Assembly: GCA_023443925.1 (NCBI GenBank) | Contig: JAEZSL010000368.1 | Location: forward strand, 1 to 14,113 | Direction of reading: 5' to 3' | From: Bacillota bacterium | Lineage (GTDB): Bacteria; Bacillota_A; Clostridia; Lachnospirales; Lachnospiraceae | DNA length: 14,113 nucleotides | In this document: positions 6,484 to 13,431 of the stretch, piece by piece | Layout: each line of letters starts with the position of its first letter | Position numbering within the stretch: position 1 is the first letter of the stretch | The notes under the pieces: model-generated | What the model was told of the DNA's origin: nothing | The model's database searches: none | Seen by the model: the letters and a program-made list of their open reading frames with translations, nothing else | Translations under genes and position numbers: made by a program

Positions 6484-6563
6484 TAAGGAGAGGTTACAGA
6501 ATCTGATTTTTCAGCCACAGGGCAGACGAATTAATGATTCTGGAGCTGCTCCTTAAATTTTTC
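6484..6563 (+). terminator. Long imperfect-hairpin terminator after rpiB
   Basis: TAAGGAG (6484-6490) pairs with CTCCTTA (6549-6555) and CAGAATC (6497-6503) pairs with GATTCTG (6536-6542). The six bases between them on each side pair partly (G-T, G-C, T-G, T-A), giving a nearly continuous 20-bp arm. AAATTTTTC follows, a usable U-tract. The 32-nt apex may hold a second small hairpin (TGA/TCA). Confidence 0.7.
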
Positions 6564-6732
6564 CGTATCAATACCGTACCCGATTACCCCTATTTAATAA
6601 CTAATCAATCTATGATTGTCTGTATAATTTTCTAAATATTGGATAGAATACAAAAAGATTAAAGTTTTGTAACTGTTTATTTAGAATTGATTTAATTATG
6701 GATGGTAAATGGGGAAAATGACCATGCCATTT

Positions 6733-6737
6733 GGAGG
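6733..6737 (+). promoter_or_regulatory. Ribosome binding site GGAGG
   Basis: GGAGG lies 8 nt before the ATG at 6746, which sets the start there. The in-frame TTG at 6731 overlaps this site and is not used. Confidence 0.8.
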
Positions 6738-6745
6738 TTAGTTAT

Positions 6746-7555
6746 ATGTATGTGTGGAGCGGTATTACGAAACAGCTGAAACAATTGCTGGTGGGAAAAA
6801 AATCAAAATTTACTATATATGTGATAGGAGTATTATGGATTGCCGTAATTATGCAGGTTGCGGTAAATACTATGATGAAGCCGCAGAGTAATATTCTGGA
6901 AGCCTTTGTCAGTACTAATTCGGATATTTCATCCTTTGAACTGGAAATGGCAGCTAATTACGGCAATGGTTATTTAAATGAAGCGGATAAAAAAGAACTT
7001 ATTTTGTTTGTGGCAAAAGAAATCGGCCTGAATGTGGACAATGAGGTGAATGTCAGCGGAGATGGCGGTGAAAGTGAGGTCTATGCGGAGAAAATAGGGA
7101 AAAATGCAGAGACCCTTATTAAAATTGTTAGTATCCGGAAAGATAACCAGGATGGCTTATCGGAACTGAATCATTATATTATGGTTAATCTTAAACTGTA
7201 TAAAAATATGGACAGTGTTTTAAAATACCGGGATCTGTTAAAAGGCGTGTTCTCTGATCTGAATGCTTCAAATATTCAGACTACGATGCAGCTAAGCAGT
7301 AACTATAAAGGTAAATTGAGTTTGAATAGTATGAATTCAATTGCCGACGGTATGATAGGAAATCTGGAAGGAAAGATTGCATATGAGAACAGAAAAGATA
7401 ATCTCTTTACTATCTATGCATATAGCGGACTTCTGGATGAATATGTAACGTCACTGGGCACTAAGATAAATATTCACGTTGCAATTAATTACGATGAACT
7501 TACGGACAGTACCAATGTATATTTGGGAACTCCTGTAATAAACGGAGGCTATTAA
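6746..7555 (+). CDS. YwmB-family (DUF1779) membrane-anchored protein
   Basis: A 269-aa protein with one N-terminal membrane segment (about 22-41); the rest lies outside the membrane. The assignment rests mainly on its C-terminal part, where NLFTIYAYSG is followed by an amphipathic stretch and then INIHVAINYDELTDSTNVYLGTP (last 30 residues). This matches the closing pattern of YwmB proteins (VAhRYn...T.hhhGTPhI..eY). The fold known for this family is TATA-binding-protein-like but extracytoplasmic, and its function is unknown. YwmB is common in spore-forming Firmicutes, often near murA/spoIID, but those neighbours are absent here. It appears to be a single-gene unit bounded by the rpiB terminator and a convergent terminator. 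A weak TATAAT at 6623-6628 lacks a good -35. Confidence 0.7.
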   Translation: MYVWSGITKQLKQLLVGKKSKFTIYVIGVLWIAVIMQVAVNTMMKPQSNILEAFVSTNSDISSFELEMAANYGNGYLNEADKKELILFVAKEIGLNVDNEVNVSGDGGESEVYAEKIGKNAETLIKIVSIRKDNQDGLSELNHYIMVNLKLYKNMDSVLKYRDLLKGVFSDLNASNIQTTMQLSSNYKGKLSLNSMNSIADGMIGNLEGKIAYENRKDNLFTIYAYSGLLDEYVTSLGTKINIHVAINYDELTDSTNVYLGTPVINGGY

Positions 7556-7563
7556 AGATATTA

Positions 7564-7613
7564 GCTCCCCTGGCGGCATGCGGTTTCAAGAGATCTGTCT
7601 GCCGTAGGGGAGC
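7564..7613. terminator. Probable bidirectional terminator between convergent genes
   Basis: GCTCCCCT (7564-7571) pairs with AGGGGAGC (7606-7613). After one G-T pair and a bulge, CGGCA (7574-7578) pairs with TGCCG (7600-7604), giving a stem of about 14 bp with a 21-nt loop. It lies between the ends of ywmB (+) and the Pro/Thr-rich gene (-). The tails are only moderately T-rich (minus strand TAATATCTTT), so efficiency is uncertain. Confidence 0.6.
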
Positions 7614-7638
7614 ATTCAGTATTAATTGGGGGAATATT

Positions 7639-9201
7639 TTAGAACCAGCGTCTTCTTCCTCTGTAACGCCTGCGCCGATTTAAGATTTCATTAAATAATA
7701 AAATTTCAATTAGATCCCTCATCCATTTGGGTCTGCGGCCGCGATTATCACGGCGGTCTCTGCGGTAATCCCAGTCTAAATCATATTGATTGGATTTTAC
7801 AGATTTAGAGTCAGTATCATTGTCTGATTTTGATGCGGAGATACTTTCAGAATTAACACTGTCATCTTCCATATAGCTGAATTTTAAATAAATCCTGTCT
7901 ACGATGCGTCCAAGATATACCCTGTCAGGATATTCATCAAACATGCAGCTTCCGTCATATTCCAGTTTATCACATTCATCTTCAATTTCTACAAGTATCT
8001 TCTTGGCTACAACCGGATATAATTGTTTCATATAATCCCAATCCTTATCTGCATCTTCACAGTTGTCGTAACCATATAGAGGCATCATGGGAACACCCAT
8101 TGGTACACGGTAAGAATTTGTATCGGTAACATAGAGTCCGGAATTTCCATATCCTGAGAAAGCTTGATAGTCATAATCTGATTGATTATTGCCTGCATTG
8201 TTTGCATAGTTTGCATAGGAATTCTGATAATAAGCAGGTGCAGTTGCTCTTGATTGAAGATTCATATTCGGATTTGCGGTACCCGGAGTCATCGGCATAC
8301 CTGGAGTGGTCATACCCGGCGCACCCGGAGTCATCGGCATACCCGGAGTGGTCATACCCGGCATACCCGGAGTCGTAGTTCTTGGAGTTGTAGTGCCCGG
8401 AGTCGTCGGCATACCCGGAGCTGTGGTTCCCGGAGTTGTAGTTGTTGGTGTTGAAGGCATAGTAGGGGTAGTCGTACCCGGAGTCATGGGAGCAGCGCCT
8501 GGAGTCGTGGTTCTTGGAGCCGTCGTACCTGGAGCAGCAGGGGTAGTCATGCCTGGCATACCCGGAGTAGCCGGTCTTGGAGTAGATGGCATGGATGGAG
8601 TTGTTGTTCTCGGAACGCCGGGGGGTGTAGTTGTACCGGGCACTGCGGGTGCCCCCGGATTGGCAGTACCCGGGGTTGACGGCATGGTACCCGGAGTTGT
8701 GATTCTAGGGATGGATGGTGCGGTGGGTGTGGTAGTTCTTGGAATATTTGGAGTAACCGGGCCGGGAGTCGGTATTGTTCCGGGTGCCCCCGGTGTAGAA
8801 GGTGTCTGTGTACCTGGTGTCATAGGCATTGATGGCGATGCAGGAGTACTTGGGGTAACAGTACCCGGTATTGTTGGAATTCCGGGACTCAGGGTATCGG
8901 GTATCGTAGGAATTTGGGTGCTGGGTACCGTACTATCTGCTACCATAGGAGTGGTAGTCCTAGGTTTAGTCTGCAAATTAGTAAAGTCAGGATAAGGCTG
9001 TGTCTTATTGTCAGCCATGTCCGAGTAATACGGATTTGTTAATGGTTTATAATAATATCCGGTTGAATTACTTGGCAAAGCGGTAGTATAATTTGGTATA
9101 CCTTTTCTTGATGCGGCCTTCATACTGCCTTTGAAACTAATATTTGATTCTTGTTCATTTGGATTGTTAAAGGGTGAATATTCGGGCAAGGAATATTTCA
9201 T
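7639..9201 (-). CDS. Pro/Thr-rich repeat protein with acidic domain and Arg-rich tail
   Basis: A 520-aa protein of unknown function. Residues 1-80 are Tyr/Asn/Pro-rich. Residues about 80-311 are almost entirely Pro, Thr, Gly, Met, Ala and Ser, in units such as TTPGMP and MTPGT. Residues 322-380 are Tyr/Asn/Gly-rich. A compact, conserved-looking segment follows at 381-444 (CEDADKDWDYMKQLYP, then EDECDKLEYDGSCMFDEYPDR and a YLGRIVDRIYLKF helix). Next come a Ser/Asp linker and a strongly basic end (478-520) with RRRRYRGRRRWF. There is no signal peptide or membrane span, so export by the general pathway is unlikely. The composition recalls spore coat or exosporium structural proteins made in the mother cell; that is inference only. 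The ATG at 9201 follows AAGGAGG (9207-9213, minus strand) by 5 nt, better than an in-frame TTG at 9240. It is the only minus-strand gene here. Confidence 0.8.
   Translation of the reverse strand: MKYSLPEYSPFNNPNEQESNISFKGSMKAASRKGIPNYTTALPSNSTGYYYKPLTNPYYSDMADNKTQPYPDFTNLQTKPRTTTPMVADSTVPSTQIPTIPDTLSPGIPTIPGTVTPSTPASPSMPMTPGTQTPSTPGAPGTIPTPGPVTPNIPRTTTPTAPSIPRITTPGTMPSTPGTANPGAPAVPGTTTPPGVPRTTTPSMPSTPRPATPGMPGMTTPAAPGTTAPRTTTPGAAPMTPGTTTPTMPSTPTTTTPGTTAPGMPTTPGTTTPRTTTPGMPGMTTPGMPMTPGAPGMTTPGMPMTPGTANPNMNLQSRATAPAYYQNSYANYANNAGNNQSDYDYQAFSGYGNSGLYVTDTNSYRVPMGVPMMPLYGYDNCEDADKDWDYMKQLYPVVAKKILVEIEDECDKLEYDGSCMFDEYPDRVYLGRIVDRIYLKFSYMEDDSVNSESISASKSDNDTDSKSVKSNQYDLDWDYRRDRRDNRGRRPKWMRDLIEILLFNEILNRRRRYRGRRRWF
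8282..8365 (-). repeat. Two 42-bp near-identical tandem copies in the Pro/Thr region
   Basis: Bases 8282-8323 and 8324-8365 are direct copies differing at only a few positions. Each encodes the 14-residue unit PGMTTPGMPMTPG(A/T). They are the least diverged part of the larger degenerate repeat tract (about 8270-8960), suggesting recent duplication by slippage or recombination. Confidence 0.75.
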
Positions 9202-9206
9202 TAGAT

Positions 9207-9213
9207 CCTCCTT
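9207..9213 (-). promoter_or_regulatory. Ribosome binding site AAGGAGG (minus strand)
   Basis: AAGGAGG on the minus strand lies 5 nt before the start ATG at 9201-9199 and selects it over the upstream TTG. Confidence 0.85.
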
Positions 9214-9247
9214 AGAATTCAGTATCATTTTATTTACCAATATATGC

Positions 9248-9270
9248 TTATGCAGGGGAACCGTGCATAA
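9248..9270. promoter_or_regulatory. Perfect inverted repeat, possible operator
   Basis: TTATGCA (9248-9254) and TGCATAA (9264-9270) surround a 9-nt spacer, 34 bp upstream of the minus-strand ribosome binding site. The position suits an operator or a 5'-leader hairpin of the Pro/Thr-rich gene. Confidence 0.4.
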
Positions 9271-9481
9271 ATTGGGAAAGCTAAGTTTTCAAAAATAGTA
9301 GGAATATTTTAACTTATATGATAAAATACATAGTGGAGAATTGAAGTACTGCCAGGGGCAGCAGGTAAGTGAAGATCAAAAGCGTGAAGAAAATCATTTT
9401 ACACCTGAAATATATTTGTGATTGCCGCCGCTGCCGCATCATGACTGGAAGAGTCAATTTTTGCAAAAAGAAACTTTGAAA

Positions 9482-9511
9482 ATGAAAGGTGCCATATATG
9501 ATTTTTATAAT
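9482..9511 (+). promoter_or_regulatory. Possible sigma-A promoter for methyltransferase
   Basis: ATGAAA (9482-9487), an 18-nt spacer and a consensus TATAAT (9506-9511). The predicted start near 9518 lies ahead of the chosen ATG at 9581. Confidence 0.45.
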
Positions 9512-9580
9512 GTGTAAATAAGTATTACATTATATTTTGTGGCAGTATCCTGGCCTGGGATATGCAATGGGTTTAATAAA

Positions 9581-10783
9581 ATGAAAGAACAGAATATTAT
9601 AGAAATTTTCAGTAATAATTTAAATATAGAGTTTATCGATATGATACTTAGTAATCCACCTGCCGGTTCAGAGCTTAATAAGATAAAAGTCAGGCCGGTT
9701 TTATTAAAAAATAATTTAATATTTCAGGCTTCTGAATTTCGTGACAAGCAGGTTTTCCACAGTAATTATACCAGGGAAGAGCTGCTTGAGAAATTGCCTC
9801 AGTGGCTGGATAATAATATGAAACAGGTGCTTTTGAGAACCCGGAGCAGCCAGATTACAGTCTTAATCAGCAAGAAAGGTAAAGCCACCGTTAAAGTAAA
9901 AAATCTGGCAGGTAAAGCGGAAGAAACAGACGGGCATTCTGTGTTAACCCATAACCGTGAGAAGGCTTATATTATCAGGGAGGGAAGTCCGGTACCATTT
10001 CTTATTGAACTGGGAGTTATGACAGCGGAAGGCAGAATTATCAAGTCAAAGTATGATAAATTCAAGCAGATAAACCGTTTTTTAGAATTTATTGAGGACA
10101 TTCTCCCATACCTGGATAAAACAAGGGAGTTAACCATTCTTGATTTTGGCTGCGGAAAGTCATATCTGACCTTTGCCATGTATTATTATTTAAAGGAATT
10201 AAAAGCTTATCCTATACGGGTTATCGGTTTAGATCTGAAAAAGCAGGTTATCATAGACTGTAATAAACTTGCGGAGCGCTTTGGCTATGATAAATTGAAG
10301 TTTTACGAAGGTGATATTGCCTCTTATGAAGGTGTTGAACAGGTGGACATGGTAGTTACCCTCCATGCTTGTGATAAAGCTACGGATTATGCTTTGCACA
10401 AAGCCGTTCAATGGGATGCAAAAGTTATATTGTCGGTGCCCTGCTGCCAGCATGAATTAAACGCACAGATGGACAATGAGCTGCTAAAACCCCTGTTCCG
10501 CTATGGCCTGATAAAGGAGCGTATGGCGGCATTGACGACGGATGCCTTAAGAGCGGAGGTACTTGAATTAGCGGGTTATAAGGCCCAGATACTGGAATTT
10601 ATTGATATGGAGCATACACCAAAAAATATTCTTATACGTGCGGTAAAAAAGCACCCTTCAAAAGACGGCGAAGCCGTTATGAAAGGCAGACTGGACGCAT
10701 ATGAAGCATGCAGAAAGTTTTTGGGTGTGGAACCTACTTTATATAAACTGCTTTCCGGCCGGTTTATATCGCATGAGCAGTAA
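9581..10783 (+). CDS. Class I SAM-dependent methyltransferase (PF13679-like)
   Basis: A 400-aa protein. The C-terminal half is a Rossmann methyltransferase: SAM-binding motif I LDFGCGKSYL (187-196), acidic loop VIGLDLK (214-220), EGDI (243-246), and the post-motif HACDKATD (262-269). VPCCQHEL (286-293) is a signature I associate with the GSTCD/METTL25-like Methyltransf_32 group. The N-terminal 150 residues look like a separate beta-rich domain with unknown role. The substrate is unknown; RNA is a reasonable guess from relatives, not shown here. The start is uncertain. ATG 9581 gives the natural N-terminus, but its ribosome binding site is poor. An in-frame GTG at 9539 would add 14 residues and also lacks one. 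The 846-aa gene follows after 12 nt, so the two are likely co-transcribed. Confidence 0.8.
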   Translation: MKEQNIIEIFSNNLNIEFIDMILSNPPAGSELNKIKVRPVLLKNNLIFQASEFRDKQVFHSNYTREELLEKLPQWLDNNMKQVLLRTRSSQITVLISKKGKATVKVKNLAGKAEETDGHSVLTHNREKAYIIREGSPVPFLIELGVMTAEGRIIKSKYDKFKQINRFLEFIEDILPYLDKTRELTILDFGCGKSYLTFAMYYYLKELKAYPIRVIGLDLKKQVIIDCNKLAERFGYDKLKFYEGDIASYEGVEQVDMVVTLHACDKATDYALHKAVQWDAKVILSVPCCQHELNAQMDNELLKPLFRYGLIKERMAALTTDALRAEVLELAGYKAQILEFIDMEHTPKNILIRAVKKHPSKDGEAVMKGRLDAYEACRKFLGVEPTLYKLLSGRFISHEQ

Positions 10784-10795
10784 GGAAGTGAAATT

Positions 10796-13336
10796 ATGTT
10801 AAAATTGCTATACAGAGGTATCATATTATTAGGTATTTTTGCCGCCTCCCTTTACTATTTCGGACGGGATATCAAGGAAGAGGTATTTGATATGCAGAAG
10901 ACGGTGGAGATGGGAGAAACTACTTTCCCCGTTCTTACCATAAGGCTGAATCAGGATGAAATTAACCTGCTTCATGGTTACAGTAATAATCTGAATGCCA
11001 GCCAGGTAAGGGATACCCTTACACCTTTGGATGATAATCAGAGTTTTGATGTGGTAATCGACGGCAAAGGAAATGATGTCAAAAGGGTAATTTATGAACT
11101 TCGCTCTATTCAGGATAATAAATTGCTGGAAACGGATACGATTAATGCATTGGAAAAAGTAGAGGATAAGAAAACAGCCAGGGTAAAATTTAAAACTGCT
11201 CTGGAAAAGGAAACAGAATATGCCGTTAAAATTACTCTGGTTACCAGCCAGAGCAGAAAGATGAACTATTATACAAGAGTCAAACCGGAGCCATCCTCCT
11301 ATTACAAGGAAAAGCTGGATTTTATAATGGACTTTCACAATTCCATCATGGATAAGAAAAAGGCAGAGGAGATTATTAAATATCTGGAACCGGAGAATGA
11401 CGCAGATAACTCCTCCCTGGCTTATGTGAACATACATTCCAGCTTTGAACAGGTACACTGGGGAGATTTAACCCCTAAAGTATCCGGTGCCATAGTGCCG
11501 GCAATAAAGGAAATTAATTCCGATACGGCCTCCGTTGAGTTGAAATATATGGTTACTGCAGAAACTGTGTCCGGTACGGAAGCGTATTTTGTTAAAGAAT
11601 TCTACCGGGTTCGTTATACGGCTTCCAGAATGTATTTATTAAGCTATGAACGTACCATGGAAGCGGTATTTGATATTAATACTACCAGTTTAACCAAGAG
11701 TGAATTAAAACTTGGCATTACGGGCCAGACGGATATCGATCTGGTTAGCAGTTCCGATAATACCAAGCTTTCTTTTGTAAGACAGCGGGAACTATGGTAT
11801 TACAATCTGGCTGAAAACTCGGCGGTAAAGGTATTTTCTTTCCGTCAGGAAGATACGGACTATGTAAGGGATACTTATGACGAGCATGATGTCAGGATTC
11901 TGAATATGGATGATGACGGCAATATCAACTTCAGTGTGTACGGCTATATGAACCGCGGTGTGTACGAAGGCCGCGTCGGCGTAGTATTATATAAATATTA
12001 CAGTGCGGAAAACCGCATCGAAGAATTAGTTTATATACCGATGAATATTACTTATCAGCTTCTGAAAGAAGAGCTGGATCGTTTTAGTTATGTAAATAAG
12101 TTTGATATTTATTATTTTACACTGAATCATAAGATATACGCATATAATCTGATTACCAAAAGCTTGACGGTGGTAGCTTCCGATGTGGCCAGTGAAGATT
12201 ATGTAGTAAGCAAGGAAGAACATTATATAGCATGGCAGAACAGCAGTAATCCGAAAGAGTCCTCAGAGATTATAATAATGGACTTAGAAAGCGGAAACAG
12301 ACAAACAATATCGGCCCCGGCGGGCAACAATATTAATTTACTGGGTAAGATAGATAATAATATTATTTACGGTTATGTTAAAACAGGGGATATTACCAAT
12401 CAGATTGACGGAAGACTCCTGGTACCTATGTATGAAATAAATATTGCGGATTCGGAATCAAAAATATTAAAAAAATATTCCAAAAAAGGATTTTATGTAT
12501 ACGATACTCTGGTTAAAGATAATGTCATAACCTTAGAAAGGGTCAAAAAGCAGAACGGAACCGGTAAGTATGTGGCTGCAGAAACAGATAATATCTTAAA
12601 TACGGTAATCCAGAAGACCAAAGCCATTGGGTTAAACTCCAGAGTCACCGATAAGACCTTAACGGAATTTTATATTTCCCTCCCCTCCGGTTTTAATATG
12701 AAAGAGCTGCCTCAGTATTATAGTACCATCAACACGATTATAACGGAGGATACAACACTTCGTCTGGAAGATTCAGATAGTATAACTGCTCCTTATACAG
12801 TTTATGCCCTGGGTGGTATCGAAGGTATCTATGACCAGGCTGGAGATGCCATTAACCGTGCATATAACTCTTTTGGTGTAGTAATTAATAAAGACCAGAA
12901 GAAAATCTGGGAACGCAGTGTCAGAAGTAGTATGAAAGATGTCAGTGTAACACCCGTTTATACATCCGGCAATACGGACAGTATTAATGCAAGTGTACAA
13001 ATGCTCCTTAATTACCGCAGTGGAGGAGTCAGTGCAGGTAATCTGAAACAGGGAAGCGTTTATGAAATGATAAAGCAGAAAACCGGTAACTCTGTATTAA
13101 ATCTTTCGGGATGTTCCCTGGAACAGATTCTTTACTACATTGATAAAAATATACCGGTTATCGGTATGAAAGATCAGGACAGTGCCGTGTTAATAGTTGG
13201 TTATGATGCTTATAATATAACTGTAATTGATCCATCGCTGCATCAAAGCAAAAAAATAGGACTCAATGACGGGACAGCAATGTTTCAGAATGCCGGTAAT
13301 CTGTTTTTTAGCTATTTGCCGGACAACCGCAAGTAA
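10796..13336 (+). CDS. Membrane-anchored protein with propeller-like region and inactive C39-like peptidase fold
   Basis: An 846-aa protein; function unknown. One N-terminal membrane segment (about 4-22) is followed by a large, presumably extracytoplasmic part. Residues about 310-600 contain repeated beta-rich stretches ending in aromatic pairs (LWYYNL, HKIYAYNL, EIIIMDLESG), typical of beta-propeller blades. The C-terminal 120 residues align by eye with C39/papain-like peptidases. DSINASVQMLLNY (728-740) sits where ECGPASxxMLLNY is expected, CSLEQILYYIDKNIPVI (773-789) matches the usual helix and strand, and SAVLIVGYD...VIDP (796-813) matches HAVxIVGYD...VxDP. Ser729 replaces the catalytic Cys and Ser796 the His; only Asp812 remains. 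It is therefore probably a binding or scaffold domain, not a protease. AAGGAAG at 10782-10788 supports the ATG. It lies 12 nt after the methyltransferase gene. Confidence 0.75.
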   Translation: MLKLLYRGIILLGIFAASLYYFGRDIKEEVFDMQKTVEMGETTFPVLTIRLNQDEINLLHGYSNNLNASQVRDTLTPLDDNQSFDVVIDGKGNDVKRVIYELRSIQDNKLLETDTINALEKVEDKKTARVKFKTALEKETEYAVKITLVTSQSRKMNYYTRVKPEPSSYYKEKLDFIMDFHNSIMDKKKAEEIIKYLEPENDADNSSLAYVNIHSSFEQVHWGDLTPKVSGAIVPAIKEINSDTASVELKYMVTAETVSGTEAYFVKEFYRVRYTASRMYLLSYERTMEAVFDINTTSLTKSELKLGITGQTDIDLVSSSDNTKLSFVRQRELWYYNLAENSAVKVFSFRQEDTDYVRDTYDEHDVRILNMDDDGNINFSVYGYMNRGVYEGRVGVVLYKYYSAENRIEELVYIPMNITYQLLKEELDRFSYVNKFDIYYFTLNHKIYAYNLITKSLTVVASDVASEDYVVSKEEHYIAWQNSSNPKESSEIIIMDLESGNRQTISAPAGNNINLLGKIDNNIIYGYVKTGDITNQIDGRLLVPMYEINIADSESKILKKYSKKGFYVYDTLVKDNVITLERVKKQNGTGKYVAAETDNILNTVIQKTKAIGLNSRVTDKTLTEFYISLPSGFNMKELPQYYSTINTIITEDTTLRLEDSDSITAPYTVYALGGIEGIYDQAGDAINRAYNSFGVVINKDQKKIWERSVRSSMKDVSVTPVYTSGNTDSINASVQMLLNYRSGGVSAGNLKQGSVYEMIKQKTGNSVLNLSGCSLEQILYYIDKNIPVIGMKDQDSAVLIVGYDAYNITVIDPSLHQSKKIGLNDGTAMFQNAGNLFFSYLPDNRK

Positions 13337-13394
13337 ACCTGAAAATTCGAGGGCTGCGTTTGTTAAATAAAAGAAATAAGAATAACAGGGTTAG

Positions 13395-13411
13395 CTTCAG
13401 GGCACTCTGAA
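13395..13411 (+). other. Short hairpin in gap before aminopeptidase
   Basis: TTCAG/CTGAA (13396-13400/13407-13411) with a 6-nt loop lies in the 95-nt gap between the 846-aa gene and the aminopeptidase gene. No T-tract follows, so it is not a convincing terminator, and read-through into the next gene is possible. Confidence 0.3.
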
Positions 13412-13431
13412 ATAAGAAAGGAAGAATAAGG

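Larger units (their letters stand above)
9215..9580. other. Divergent intergenic region
   Basis: About 365 bases between the divergent Pro/Thr-rich and methyltransferase genes. It contains a perfect 7-bp inverted repeat near the minus-strand gene (9248-9270) and small hairpins CTGCC/GGCAG (9349-9361) and TGACT/AGTCA followed by ATTTTT (9442-9462). On the plus strand there is an extended -10-like TGATAAAAT (9319-9327) with a poor -35, and a promoter-like TATAAT at 9506. No credible small gene is seen; ATG-led frames are under 10 codons or lack a ribosome binding site. Confidence 0.55.

Noticed and set aside
8270..8960. Repeat-dense stretch considered as a CRISPR array
   Set aside because: Units are degenerate, codon-phased and without regular unique spacers; they encode protein.
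8306..8995. Plus-strand 229-residue frame of Val/Gly/Pro repeats, resembling an elastin- or collagen-like protein
   Set aside because: It is the antisense reading of the Pro/Thr repeat tract. It has no ribosome binding site, while the minus-strand gene has AAGGAGG and non-repeat flanking domains.
9539..9541. GTG start for the methyltransferase
   Set aside because: No ribosome binding site, and the extra 14 residues do not resemble the protein that follows; ATG 9581 is preferred, though not certain.
9650..9661. SNPP in the methyltransferase N-terminus, resembling the DNA/RNA amino-methyltransferase NPP(Y/F) motif
   Set aside because: It lies far ahead of the SAM-binding motif I, in a different domain and without the following aromatic residue, so it is likely a coincidence.
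10829..11458. Minus-strand 209-residue frame within the 846-aa gene
   Set aside because: It is antisense to a gene with a good start and coherent domains; its residue make-up is typical of a reverse-strand shadow.
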